From positions 1 through 64,000 of the IMG/VR virus record IMGVR_UViG_3300042564_002302: 64,000 bases of DNA. One strand, 5' to 3'. Positions 11,053-21,165 of this stretch are shown one piece after another (position 1 is the stretch's first letter; each line of letters opens with the position of its first letter). This DNA comes from a virus. Made by a program: the position numbers and the translations under genes. A model generated the notes under the pieces. That model made no database searches and was not told the DNA's origin. It saw only the letters and a program-made list of their open reading frames with translations.

Positions 11053-11534
11053 TGGCTGAAACAATTATAGTAACAGAAATCAATCAGACAGTTCAGGTTG
11101 ATGAAAATACTACTGTAATTCAAATAGCAACAACTGGACCACAAGGTCCATCTGGAAGAACTATCCTAAATGGGTCAGGTAATCCAAATGATGCTCTTGG
11201 AGCCATTGGAGACTTTTACTACGATACTACTGGGTATAAATTTTGGGGACCAAAGATATCTACAGGAAATGGATCATCTACAGGAACCTGGATTGGCTCA
11301 ACTGTAATACCATTTAATGAACCAGTAGCTTTTGAGTATAGCTGGGATTCTATGACTTTACATCAGTCTGGAGAGTATAGAGTAGTAATAAACCACGGGC
11401 TTAACTTCCGTCCAAATGTTACTGTTAAGACCTCTGGCGGTGCTGTATTAGAGACTGGTATAGAGTATAATAATCTTAGTACACTTACTTTATCAGCAAG
11501 TGCAAATTTTAGTGGGACAGCGTACCTGTCTTAA
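11052..11534 (+). CDS. tail-fibre-like protein with short collagen-like motif (160 aa)
   Basis: Contains TTGPQGPSGRTILNGSGNP, a short Gly-X-Y stretch, then GDFYYDTTGYKFWGP, the common fibre module in which G..YYDT precedes an aromatic. The C-terminal half (INHGLNFRPNVTVKTSGG) resembles phage receptor-binding beta domains. Presumably a minor fibre component. Confidence 0.65.
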   Translation: MAETIIVTEINQTVQVDENTTVIQIATTGPQGPSGRTILNGSGNPNDALGAIGDFYYDTTGYKFWGPKISTGNGSSTGTWIGSTVIPFNEPVAFEYSWDSMTLHQSGEYRVVINHGLNFRPNVTVKTSGGAVLETGIEYNNLSTLTLSASANFSGTAYLS

Positions 11535-11546
11535 CGAGGAGTTATA

Positions 11547-13040
11547 ATGGCAAGACTATTTGCTGTAAATATTGATCTAGCAAAAAATCAACTTATCAAT
11601 GCTAGAGTCCATAACGCTGCAGCTTCAACAGATATATCTAACCCAGGCGTTGGTCAGCTTTACTACAATACAACAGATAACTTCCTATACTTCTGGAACG
11701 GCACCACATGGCTAAGAGCCTCTGGTGATTTTGGTGCTGGTGGAGAAACATCAGCAATTAGATTTAATGCTACAGAGTCAGATGGTACATCGCTTGCTGT
11801 AGCTCGTGCAGATCATACACATGAGATGCCAGATGTGCTTGGCACAACAAACCAGATTACAGTAACTAAAGATGCTACAACTGGGGATGCAACATTCTCT
11901 CTTCCTAATGATGTAACTGTACAAGGAAATATCTCTGCTGCTACATTTACTGGTTCCTTTACTGGAAATGCAGATACAGCATCTAAGTTAAAAGATGCTA
12001 GAGAGATTAAGCTTACTGGTGATGTAACTGGTTCTGTAAACTTTGATGGTTCCGCAAATGTTGAAATTGCAGCTACAGTTGCTCCAAATTCTGTAGCACT
12101 TGGTGATGATACAACTGGATCATTCGTACAGACAGTATCTGTAAGTGGAAATGGTCTTTCAAAGACTGGTGGAGTTGGCGAAAAAGAAGATATAACAATT
12201 TCTTCAAATGCTACCTATCTTTCAACACCAGAAACAATAGTATTCCGTGACTCAGAGGGTGACTTTGAAGCTCACGACATTACAGCTAATAAGGTAATTA
12301 TTACTGGAACCCCAACTTCTGCTACAGATGCAGTGACTAAGGGTTATGTAGATGGGCTAAAGCAAGGCCTTGATGTTAAAGACTCAGTAAAACTTGCAAC
12401 AACAGTAAATATTGCACTTGACAACACAACTACAGCAGTAGATGGTGTATCAATTGTTACTGGAGATAGAATTCTTGTAAAGAATCAAGATACTGGATCC
12501 CAGAACGGCGTATATGTTGCTAGCACAACTGGAGCATGGTCAAGAGCAGAAGATTTTGTTCAAGGTAAAGTATCTGCAGGAGCATTTTTCTTTGTAGAGG
12601 CTGGTAACCTAAACGGCAATAATGGTTTTACGCTAACTACAGATGATCCAATCTCAATTGGCAATACAGCACTAACATTTACTCAGTTCTCAGGAGCTGG
12701 TCAGGTAATTGATGGCGACGGTATTAATAAGAACGGAAATACACTTTCTGTAAATGTTGGAACTGGTATAGTAATTGAAACAGATGCTGTTTCTATTGAT
12801 AAAACAGTAGTAGTTCGTAAGGTAATTGGAACTATTCCAGCAGCTTCAACAGGAACTCAATTTGATATTGGACATAACTTAAATAATGCATATCCAGTAG
12901 TTCAAGTATTTAGAGCTTCTAACGGTACTCTTGTAGAAACCGATGTTGAAAGCGTTGATGCAAATACAACTAAAATTAGAGTAGCAACTGCACCTGCAGA
13001 TCTCGGTCTAGGAGACCTTAAAGTAGTAATTCACGGATAG
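11547..13040 (+). CDS. tail fibre protein (497 aa)
   Basis: The N-terminal module has GVGQLYYNTTDNFLYFWNGT, followed by HTHEMPDVLG and beta-repeats (ATFTGSFTGNADTASKL, TGDVTGSVNFDGSAN) typical of long fibres. A central region TPTSATDAVTKGYVDGLK and a C-terminal GHNLNNAYPVVQVF domain follow. Very Thr/Gly/Ala-rich with no catalytic motif. It is preceded by the ribosome site GAGGAG. It likely forms a trimeric fibre next to the two neighbouring fibre proteins. Confidence 0.8.
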   Translation: MARLFAVNIDLAKNQLINARVHNAAASTDISNPGVGQLYYNTTDNFLYFWNGTTWLRASGDFGAGGETSAIRFNATESDGTSLAVARADHTHEMPDVLGTTNQITVTKDATTGDATFSLPNDVTVQGNISAATFTGSFTGNADTASKLKDAREIKLTGDVTGSVNFDGSANVEIAATVAPNSVALGDDTTGSFVQTVSVSGNGLSKTGGVGEKEDITISSNATYLSTPETIVFRDSEGDFEAHDITANKVIITGTPTSATDAVTKGYVDGLKQGLDVKDSVKLATTVNIALDNTTTAVDGVSIVTGDRILVKNQDTGSQNGVYVASTTGAWSRAEDFVQGKVSAGAFFFVEAGNLNGNNGFTLTTDDPISIGNTALTFTQFSGAGQVIDGDGINKNGNTLSVNVGTGIVIETDAVSIDKTVVVRKVIGTIPAASTGTQFDIGHNLNNAYPVVQVFRASNGTLVETDVESVDANTTKIRVATAPADLGLGDLKVVIHG

Positions 13041-13049
13041 GAGTAGTAA

Positions 13050-16000
13050 ATGGCTAAACAGTTCCTATCTACAGTTGCCCTACCTAGTTTAGAACAAAGC
13101 CCAGATGGTACATATCCTGGTGAGCTTTATTATAATTCTACAGACAGCACAGTCTACACATTTGATGGTATAAATTGGGGTCCAGTTTCTGTTGACTACC
13201 TAAAACAGATGTTTGTTGGTGGATCACACTCTGGAATAGATGTTTCATATAATGCAGCAACAAATACCTTAGATTTAAAATTAGAATCTATAGAATATTC
13301 ACAAGAGCCATCTGGATTTCCAGATAGAACCACTACATCAATATCATATAGCGCTCCATCTAGAACTTTTTCTATAGGGCCAAATGCAAATGAGGGTAAC
13401 TCAGAGTTTGAAGTATTTATTGCTGGGAAAAAGGTTGTAAAGACTACACAAGAGTCCGTAACTCTCCCAGATCAGCCAGGAATATATTATATATACTATA
13501 ACAATAACTATGTTTTAACGTATAGCACTACTGTATTTGACTTTCAATATGATGTTCCAGTTTCAGTAGTTGTTTTAGGACAAAGCCTCGAACCATTAAC
13601 AGTTACCGATGAAAGACATGGAATTGTTATGGATTGGGCAACACATTATTATCTTCATAGAGTTAATGGTACTCAGATAGTAAATGGTGGATTTAATGCT
13701 GGGAACTATACACTTGGCGGAGACGGAACAAACGACTCGCAAGCAAAGCTATCAATAGGAAATGGAACTATCTTTGATGAGGATAATCAGTTTTCTATTA
13801 CACATAGTGATAATCCTGCAGGATATTATGAACAGTATCTAAATCCAAACACAAGGCTTCCAGTATTTTACAGGCTTAACGGTTCATGGGAAAAATCTGG
13901 AATTACAGACTATGCATTTTACTCAGTAGATGGTGTACCACAGATAAATGCTGTTTCTGGATCTACATGGTCACTTTTACCAGAAACAAACAACAAATAT
14001 TTTGCATCATATATAGTAGCAACAAATAGCATAACTTATCCAATTATTGCAATAATGGGACAGAGGTCTGACAACAACATAGGAAATGCAATTGCAAATA
14101 ATAACTTTGCAGACCTAGACCTATCTGGACTTCCAGAAGTTGAGTTTGCTCCACTTTATAGAGTTATTTATAAGTATAATACAGGGTTTACAAGTACATC
14201 TAAGGTTATTATAGAAGATGTATCAAGCATTAAAAAATCTAGCGGATCAAGCGCATCTTCTGTGTCAAGTAATGATCATGGAAATCTTGTAGGGCTAAAC
14301 GATGATGATCATATTCAGTATATACATATTTCTAATCCAAGAACCATAACAGCAGCACATACTTTCAACAATACTGGTGCACCGTTTGTACTTGGACCAA
14401 ATTCATCTGGACAGCTTGTTATTGGATTAAACTCAGAAAAACTTGGCGGTAAGACTTTATCTGAAGTTGAGCATACAGCATTTGGCTATGCACAAGATGC
14501 ACAATCGGCAGCTTTAGCTGCTGCAAAGGGCTATACAGACCAGGAGATAGCAGATCTTGTAGGAACTGCACCTAACCTTTTAAATACCCTTGGTGAGCTA
14601 TCAGATGCCCTAAATGACGATGCCAATTTTGCAGCCACAGTAACCTCAGCACTTGCAGGAAAAGCTTCAACAACACATACACATGCAGCCTCTTCAATAA
14701 CTAATTTTTCAGAAGAAGTTCAAGATGCAGCGGCATCATTATTTACTCACTTAAATCACAATAATATAACAGCAACATATGATGATGTAACAAATCAGAT
14801 AGTATTTACAGCAACAGCTCAGTTAACACAAGAGCAGGTTCAAGATTTTGTATCCCCACTTCTTGTTCATAACAACCACACAAATATTCAGGCAGCATAT
14901 GATGATGACAATAATCAATTAGTTCTTGAGGCAATAATTCCTCCATCAAAGGCTATCATGTCTGCTGCCGCTCCTTCAACTCCAGCAAATGGAGAGTTTT
15001 GGTTTGACCTAGATGAGTTTAGAAGTGGATCAACAAAAGCACTAAAGATATATAATGCTTTCCCACCAGCATACTTGGGCGCATATAATAATGGTGCAGA
15101 TTATTATCCTGGAGATATAGTTTCATATAATGGATCTTTCTATATAAGAATTTTAGAGCCAAATCCTGGATACCCACCTGGAACACCTTATTGGGAAGCA
15201 TATACATTTACACCTGGTTGGGAGTATGTAAGCTCTAACCTATCTTTGTCAACTACAAATGTGTGGACTGCAAAAAATACATTTAATAACGGCGTAATTA
15301 TTGGCCTAAACTCAGCACCTACCGCCCCAGTGCTTGGACAAATTTACTATGATTCAACAACGCTTAAGCTAAGAGCATACAATGGAACAGCTTGGGTAAA
15401 TATAGAAGGCGGCGGCGGTGGCGGCGGAGCAGCATTTGATCTAGTATCAACAGATACATCAGCAGTTCCAGCAATTATGTTCTTTGGTGCAGCAGCACCA
15501 ACAACTGCTCCAAATACTGGAGATATCTGGATAGATATAGACGATGTTGTTGGAGAATCAGAATATATTCACGTAGGTCCAGATGCACCTTCAAACTTTG
15601 GATCAAATACACTGTGGGTTGATACAGATGAAGTAAATGGCCCACTAATATATTCAGATGAAGATCCACCAACATCAACTCCAACAGAAGGAGACTTTTG
15701 GGTAGATCTAGATGATCTTGCAGGGCAACTTGTTGCAGTTGGGTCATCAGCTCCAGACGAGGACACCACAACACTTTGGATTGATACAACAACAGAAGAA
15801 GGTTTAGAAAACTTTACTATAAAGAACGTATTTGAGGGAAATAGATCTGTCTACTCGACATACTCCGCTTTACCAAACCCAGCAACCCACGGCGGAATGA
15901 TTGCATTTGTTGAGTCTGAGCAACAGTTTTATTTAGCATTTTCAGATGTTCCAAATTTAGTTGCTGGAACAACATTTACTGTTACTAAAACAGAATCACC

Positions 16001-16358
16001 TATGGAATATGTGATTAACAATAATCGTGAGCCAGTAATAAACCTTGAAAGAGGAAAGCGGTATGTATTTAATGTTAATACTCCAGGTCACCCATTTTGG
16101 ATTAAAACAGATCCAATAATAGGTGTAGACTATGGCTATCCAACTGGAGTTACAAACAATGGAATATCTTCGGGAACAATTACATTTGATGTTCCTTACA
16201 ATGCTCCTGACGAATTACATTACATTTGCCAAAATCATGCACATATGACAAATAAAATTAATATAACAGGTGTTGTAAATCCAACTGGTGGATGGAATAG
16301 ATTACTTCCAGATAGAGTGCAGGATAATATGGTTGTTCTTTCATGGATGGGATTCTAG
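13050..16358 (+). CDS. large tail fibre with cupredoxin-like C-terminal domain (1102 aa)
   Basis: The N-terminal module PGELYYNSTDSTVYTFDG is shared with the previous gene. The middle part has HTH/NHNNI beta repeats. Residues about 630-920 contain at least five copies of a GDxWxDxDD-type repeat (EFWFDLDE, DIWIDIDD, TLWVDTDE, DFWVDLDD, TLWIDTTT) and a Gly8 run near 15411. The last 130 residues resemble a type I copper fold: GHPFWIKT (His1014) and YICQNHAHM (Cys1060, His1063, His1065, Met1066). It probably binds the host surface; the copper site is inferred from residue spacing only. Confidence 0.8.
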   Translation: MAKQFLSTVALPSLEQSPDGTYPGELYYNSTDSTVYTFDGINWGPVSVDYLKQMFVGGSHSGIDVSYNAATNTLDLKLESIEYSQEPSGFPDRTTTSISYSAPSRTFSIGPNANEGNSEFEVFIAGKKVVKTTQESVTLPDQPGIYYIYYNNNYVLTYSTTVFDFQYDVPVSVVVLGQSLEPLTVTDERHGIVMDWATHYYLHRVNGTQIVNGGFNAGNYTLGGDGTNDSQAKLSIGNGTIFDEDNQFSITHSDNPAGYYEQYLNPNTRLPVFYRLNGSWEKSGITDYAFYSVDGVPQINAVSGSTWSLLPETNNKYFASYIVATNSITYPIIAIMGQRSDNNIGNAIANNNFADLDLSGLPEVEFAPLYRVIYKYNTGFTSTSKVIIEDVSSIKKSSGSSASSVSSNDHGNLVGLNDDDHIQYIHISNPRTITAAHTFNNTGAPFVLGPNSSGQLVIGLNSEKLGGKTLSEVEHTAFGYAQDAQSAALAAAKGYTDQEIADLVGTAPNLLNTLGELSDALNDDANFAATVTSALAGKASTTHTHAASSITNFSEEVQDAAASLFTHLNHNNITATYDDVTNQIVFTATAQLTQEQVQDFVSPLLVHNNHTNIQAAYDDDNNQLVLEAIIPPSKAIMSAAAPSTPANGEFWFDLDEFRSGSTKALKIYNAFPPAYLGAYNNGADYYPGDIVSYNGSFYIRILEPNPGYPPGTPYWEAYTFTPGWEYVSSNLSLSTTNVWTAKNTFNNGVIIGLNSAPTAPVLGQIYYDSTTLKLRAYNGTAWVNIEGGGGGGGAAFDLVSTDTSAVPAIMFFGAAAPTTAPNTGDIWIDIDDVVGESEYIHVGPDAPSNFGSNTLWVDTDEVNGPLIYSDEDPPTSTPTEGDFWVDLDDLAGQLVAVGSSAPDEDTTTLWIDTTTEEGLENFTIKNVFEGNRSVYSTYSALPNPATHGGMIAFVESEQQFYLAFSDVPNLVAGTTFTVTKTESPMEYVINNNREPVINLERGKRYVFNVNTPGHPFWIKTDPIIGVDYGYPTGVTNNGISSGTITFDVPYNAPDELHYICQNHAHMTNKINITGVVNPTGGWNRLLPDRVQDNMVVLSWMGF

Positions 16359-16381
16359 TGCTTCCATTAGGTATAAATATT

Positions 16382-16390
16382 TGGTATAAT
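16382..16390 (+). promoter_or_regulatory. extended -10 promoter TGGTATAAT
   Basis: TGG-TATAAT, 20 bases before the collagen-like gene start, in the gap after the 1102-aa fibre gene. The same TGGTAtAAT form recurs at 23064, 35497, 53926 and 62178. Confidence 0.55.
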
Positions 16391-16410
16391 TCTATAAGGA
16401 GTGTGGGCTA

Positions 16411-16971
16411 ATGTCATTAAAACGTTGGGATGGTACCCAGTGGGTAACCGTTGCAGGATCTAGACCAGGACCAACTGGTCCACAAGGTCCAGCAGGACCT
16501 ACAGGTCCACAAGGCCCAGCAGGGCCACAGGGAGTTGCAGGCCCAGCAGGGCCAGCAGGTGTCCAAGGTGTTGCAGGTCCAGCAGGACCACAAGGTGTTC
16601 AGGGAGTTCAGGGTCCAGTAGGTCCTAGAGGTTCTCAAATCTATAGCGGTAATTCAAATCCGTCACCATCATCTTTATATGCCGACGGTGATTTTTTTAT
16701 AAATAGCGTCACTGGAGACGCTTTCATATATAATAATACTAGCGATACATGGACATTACAAACAAATGTAAAGGGTCCAACAGGTCCAACAGGTCCGCAA
16801 GGTCCAGTAGGTCCTACTGGAGAAGTAGTCGTTGCAGATATTGAAAGAAGAGTTTCTGCTTACGAGATTGACACACTGCTAAATCTTGGCATATATTATC
16901 CAAAATATACAACTTTAGCAAACTTAACTCAGCTGACTGGCACAATGCATGCCACAAGCTTTATAATTTAG
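16411..16971 (+). CDS. collagen-like tail protein (186 aa)
   Basis: After [15 protein letters not shown] a Gly-X-Y region begins at about residue 19 ([19 protein letters not shown]) and runs about 18 triplets to GPVGPRG, with a second run [16 protein letters not shown] at about 124-139. Between them is a fibre module [17 protein letters not shown]. Proline occupies many X and Y positions, as in collagen. It would form a trimeric rod. The nearby oxygenase-like genes (31688-33824) could hydroxylate it; that is inference. Confidence 0.85.
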   Translation: MSLKRWDGTQWVTVAGSRPGPTGPQGPAGPTGPQGPAGPQGVAGPAGPAGVQGVAGPAGPQGVQGVQGPVGPRGSQIYSGNSNPSPSSLYADGDFFINSVTGDAFIYNNTSDTWTLQTNVKGPTGPTGPQGPVGPTGEVVVADIERRVSAYEIDTLLNLGIYYPKYTTLANLTQLTGTMHATSFII

Positions 16972-16981
16972 GAGACACAAG

Positions 16982-19900
16982 ATGGCAAGAAAAGTATTAA
17001 AGGATACCTACTATACATTTGATCCAGTAAACAGAAAGATCACTGTTGCTAAGATCATTCAAAGAGAACGTTTGATGCTTATTACAAACGTTGTCACAGG
17101 AAAGGTAATCTATAACTTTTCAGACCCATCTTTAGGTGCCTCAGACTACGAATTAACAAAAGATACACAGTTTCCAAAAACAATAATCACACTCGAATAC
17201 AATACTGCAAATATGTCTGCTACAGACGAATTGCAGATTATGATGGATGAGTGGGAAGAGACTTTTAAGCCTACAGATAACCTTCTAGATGCAGTTGGCA
17301 AGCTTAGAGTAGCAATGCCACAGTCCCTTATTGATACCGACTTTGAATACGGTGCACAGCCATCTAAATGGGAAACATTAGTACTTCAAAATAACTATCC
17401 AACATTTTTTGCTCGTGCAACTGGTGGTAACTCACTTGATGTTGTTTCAATTGTAGGAAATGGAGTATCTCCAAGATCTACAGTAACAGTTACTTGCGCC
17501 CAGGACCACTTCCTTTCAGACGGAGACGTAGTTTCTGTTAATGAAGCTTTAGAAAATAACGCAGAAGGAACATTCCTTGTAAATCAGATCTCATCAACAG
17601 TATTTGAGTATGTTGCAAAGGGTGTTGTTTCTGGAAACGTTCTTGAAGGTACTTTAACATCCGTATATGGTGGAGGAATCTTTGATAATGCACACGTTCC
17701 AGGAGGAGCTGCTGGAGCACTTAATACATGGAGAGCAGAATCAGATCAGCTAACTCCATCAACAATTACAGTTACAACCACACAGCCGCATGGACTGTAT
17801 CCAGGAACACCAATTCTTATTTCAACAACTTCAGGAAGCCCACTGAATGGTAGCTGGTTAATTACTAAGGTTGCAACAACAAGAACATTTGAATTTACAG
17901 TATTTGATCGTGTTACAAACCCAATCAATACAAATCAGGTTGGACTTTACACAAAGCCAGAAGGTTATGTAGACCACAGACCATTTGACGGTGGTGTTGT
18001 TATGTCAACAGGAAATAACGTTTGCGGAACACAAACAATTCGTCAAACACGTCGTTACTTTAGATACCAGTCTGGTAAGTCGATTCAGTTCTCAACAGGA
18101 ACTAAGTTCACACCAGCATTTGACATTTCTTACATTGGATCGTCTTCAACCTCAAGCGGCGCTAATACAATTACAATTGAAACACTTCAACCAAATAACT
18201 TACAGCCAGGTGCTATAGTTAAGATTGAAGGAATTGAAACTGTTGGAGCATACAATCCGTTTAATGGTGAGTATGAGGTTAACTCAATTCTTACAGCAGA
18301 AAGATTTACAGTAGTAAAGAATTTTACTAGCTCAATAAATCCAATCGATCAACTACCAGGTGGTATTAACGCCTTTGTGACAGCATATCAGTGGAAAGGC
18401 TCAGCAACAAGAGCTGGACTTTTTGACGATCAGAACGGATTCTTTATTGAGTACGATGGAGATAAGCTATATGCGTGTCTAAGATCATCAATTAAGGAAC
18501 TTTTTGGTAAAATCAGCGTTACAAAGTACTCAAGCCTAGTAACTGGAACAGGAACAAGATTTAGAAAGCAGCTTGTTGTTGGAGATATGATTGTTATTCG
18601 TGGTCAGTCTTATAGAGTTCTAAATATTCAAGACGACTCTACAATGAACATATCCCCAGCGTATCGTGGAGAGTCAACAGCTAGCGCAAGATATCTTTTG
18701 ACACAAACTACAAGAGTTCCTCAAACAGAGTGGAATATTGATAGAGTTGACTCAACTGGTCCTTCAGGATACACACTTGATGTATCTAAGATGCAGATGA
18801 CATTTATCGACTATTCTTGGTACGGTGCTGGAACAATTAGATATGGCTTCCGTGGAATTAACGGAGAAATTATCTGGTGTCACTCACTTCCAAATAACAA
18901 CGTAAATACTGCAGCTTACATGCGTTCTGGTAACCTTCCAGCACGTTACGAATCAATTAATGAGCCAAACCACTCAGCAAGACTTATCTCTGGTGGTACA
19001 GCAGTCAAGGGTTCAGTATTAACTCCAAACGAATCATTAATATATGTTGACGATGTAAGCAGATGGCCAAATAATGGATATCTACGCATTGCAGATAACA
19101 CAAACTTTGAAATTTGCAGATATACTAACGTTGGAGCATACAATCCTACAGTTGGTGGATACCCAGTAACAGTAATCAGAAGATCATCAATGCCTCTCTA
19201 CTACTCTGGTCAACCATATGCTCTATATGGCACATCATCAGCAGTAAACTTTGCTCCAGATGCATCAATTCCTGGTGGTGGAGGAACTTCACAAGTTTCA
19301 GTTCAAACAATTTCTCAAAACTGTGCTCCAGTACTTAGCCACTGGGGTTCATCAGTAATTATGGATGGAAAGTATGATCAAGACCAGTCGTTTATCTTTA
19401 CTGCAGGTATGCAGAGATATCTACAGGTTGGTGGATCTGGTACAGTTACAGCAAACATTGCTGCATATCAGGTTGCATCAGGTGTTGTTACATTAACAAC
19501 AGTTGGTAACCATACACTTCAAAACGGTCAGCCAGTAAATATTTCTGGAATCGGTGCAGAAGCTTTCTTGACAGCATATCAAAGATTTAATAATACTGCT
19601 ACAGTTTATATTACTGGTAATAACCCATTCCAAGTTGGAGATGTTATTACTGTAACTGGACTAAACCCAGCATATAATGGTACATATAGCGTTACTGCAA
19701 GAACAGCAACTAACCTATCTTACTCAAACCCAGGTGGAAACCAAGGATTTACATCCCAGAACCCAGTTGGAAAGGCAGTAGGTACACTTAATCTTAATGG
19801 AACATATACAATCACATCTGTATCTGGTACAACATTCACATACAATAAGGTAAACGTTCAGGATATTGCATTTACAGCCGTAACAAGCGGTGTTGGTTCA

Positions 19901-20473
19901 GCAACACAGTCATTCGGAGCAACACCTACACCACGTCCTCTAGTATCGATTAGAATTGCACCTTCTGCAGATAACGGTCTAGGAAGAAACTTTGGTGTTC
20001 GTGAAATTGCAAACCGAATGCAGCTTAAGCTTGACTCAATTGGTGTACTTTCACAGGGCCAGTTCTTGATTGAAGGAATTCTAAATCCTGCAACACTAAA
20101 CGGTGCTGCAATTCCTTCAGCATGGGAGAACGTAAGAGTTGGTTCTGGTTCCCTTGCACAGGTTCTTTACCACGATAATACAGGAACTCGTGGAGATGGA
20201 ACTCCAGTTACTTCTCCTACAAATACTATTAACGGCGGAGACCGTGTGTTCGCATTCTACACAGAAAACTCTGGTGGTAACAACTACTCAGTCTCTACAC
20301 AAGATCTTACAAAGGTACGAGACCTTGGTAACTCAATCTTGAATGGAAATGGAAGCAATACTAACCCAGGATTCCCTAATGGTCCAGATATTCTTACAAT
20401 CCAAGCAACAAACATTGGTTCAACAGCTGCAAACGTACTTTGCAGAATCTCATGGACTGAAGCTCAGGCATAA
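16982..20473 (+). CDS. large virion structural protein (1163 aa)
   Basis: Begins MARKVLKDTYYTFDPVNRK, and the first 130 residues (RERLMLITNVVTGKVIYNFSD, then QSLIDTDFEYGAQPSKWE) match a family I know from many marine and freshwater phages as a large virion structural protein. It is beta-rich with repeated strand-turn units such as ITVTTTQPHGLYPGTPI and VTLTTVGNHTLQNGQPV. Probably part of the tail tip or fibre base. No enzymatic motif seen. Confidence 0.75.
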   Translation: MARKVLKDTYYTFDPVNRKITVAKIIQRERLMLITNVVTGKVIYNFSDPSLGASDYELTKDTQFPKTIITLEYNTANMSATDELQIMMDEWEETFKPTDNLLDAVGKLRVAMPQSLIDTDFEYGAQPSKWETLVLQNNYPTFFARATGGNSLDVVSIVGNGVSPRSTVTVTCAQDHFLSDGDVVSVNEALENNAEGTFLVNQISSTVFEYVAKGVVSGNVLEGTLTSVYGGGIFDNAHVPGGAAGALNTWRAESDQLTPSTITVTTTQPHGLYPGTPILISTTSGSPLNGSWLITKVATTRTFEFTVFDRVTNPINTNQVGLYTKPEGYVDHRPFDGGVVMSTGNNVCGTQTIRQTRRYFRYQSGKSIQFSTGTKFTPAFDISYIGSSSTSSGANTITIETLQPNNLQPGAIVKIEGIETVGAYNPFNGEYEVNSILTAERFTVVKNFTSSINPIDQLPGGINAFVTAYQWKGSATRAGLFDDQNGFFIEYDGDKLYACLRSSIKELFGKISVTKYSSLVTGTGTRFRKQLVVGDMIVIRGQSYRVLNIQDDSTMNISPAYRGESTASARYLLTQTTRVPQTEWNIDRVDSTGPSGYTLDVSKMQMTFIDYSWYGAGTIRYGFRGINGEIIWCHSLPNNNVNTAAYMRSGNLPARYESINEPNHSARLISGGTAVKGSVLTPNESLIYVDDVSRWPNNGYLRIADNTNFEICRYTNVGAYNPTVGGYPVTVIRRSSMPLYYSGQPYALYGTSSAVNFAPDASIPGGGGTSQVSVQTISQNCAPVLSHWGSSVIMDGKYDQDQSFIFTAGMQRYLQVGGSGTVTANIAAYQVASGVVTLTTVGNHTLQNGQPVNISGIGAEAFLTAYQRFNNTATVYITGNNPFQVGDVITVTGLNPAYNGTYSVTARTATNLSYSNPGGNQGFTSQNPVGKAVGTLNLNGTYTITSVSGTTFTYNKVNVQDIAFTAVTSGVGSATQSFGATPTPRPLVSIRIAPSADNGLGRNFGVREIANRMQLKLDSIGVLSQGQFLIEGILNPATLNGAAIPSAWENVRVGSGSLAQVLYHDNTGTRGDGTPVTSPTNTINGGDRVFAFYTENSGGNNYSVSTQDLTKVRDLGNSILNGNGSNTNPGFPNGPDILTIQATNIGSTAANVLCRISWTEAQA

Positions 20474-20484
20474 AAGGAGTATAA

Positions 20485-21165
20485 ATGCCAGATTACACAA
20501 CGCTTGCCGCTCAAGTCGAGCTGTTTAAGGATAAGGTAGATGCCTTATCTGCAACTACACTCGATGCTAATGAACTTGTTCTTTTAGCTTCAGCGCTAAA
20601 GGCACTTGGCGAAGGCATGGGTGTAAATGATATTATTGACGCATCTACTTCAGAAATTGCAAGAATTACTGATGCAGCAGATGATGAGATTGCTAGAATA
20701 AACGGTACTTCAGCTGGTGCAATGATTCTAGAACACGATTCATCACTCACAGCACTTGAGTCATGGAGACCAAATGTTGATAACTATATTAATACTAATC
20801 AGCAAAATCTTCAAGATGTTCTTTCAGATATATCAACACTTCAATCAACAACAGCTTCTATTCCTGCGGTATATAAGGTGATGTCAGACATTACTTATAA
20901 TGTTCAAAATAGAGAACAGCTTTTCCTACAGCCAGATCCAGTACAAGGACAAACAATTGTTTTGCCTACTGGCCCAGCACTTGGAGACTTTGTTATTCTT
21001 ACAGATATCTCTGGACTTCCAAATCTTGGAACAGGTGATAAGGTTAAGATTGATCCAGGCAATAAGCTTATTATGGGTGTTGCAGGAATAATGAATTTTG
21101 ACGTAGACTATGCTAGTATTCAACTAACATATTCGAATGAAGCTTACGGATGGAGAATATCATAA
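20485..21165 (+). CDS. fibre-associated protein with coiled N-terminus (226 aa)
   Basis: Begins MPDYTTLAAQVELFKDKVDA; the N-terminal 70 residues are helical and homologous to the 109-aa product at 23099 (QIELFKTKVSALS, then LGVNDV). The C-terminal half is beta-rich (GPALGDFVILTDISGLPN, then YGWRIS), resembling fibre-tip domains. It is coupled to the next gene by TAATG. Probably links a receptor-binding domain to the tail by a shared helical adaptor. Confidence 0.65.
   Translation: MPDYTTLAAQVELFKDKVDALSATTLDANELVLLASALKALGEGMGVNDIIDASTSEIARITDAADDEIARINGTSAGAMILEHDSSLTALESWRPNVDNYINTNQQNLQDVLSDISTLQSTTASIPAVYKVMSDITYNVQNREQLFLQPDPVQGQTIVLPTGPALGDFVILTDISGLPNLGTGDKVKIDPGNKLIMGVAGIMNFDVDYASIQLTYSNEAYGWRIS

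Noticed and set aside
15475-15792. Long minus-strand frames in fibre and structural genes (also 28044, 37892, 38639, 46158)
   Set aside because: They are mirror images of repetitive coding sequence, lack ribosome sites and have low-complexity Leu/Ser-rich products.
16440-16640. Collagen-coding DNA as a CRISPR-like or tandem repeat array
   Set aside because: The periodicity is 9 bases from Gly-X-Y codons with synonymous variation; there are no spacers.
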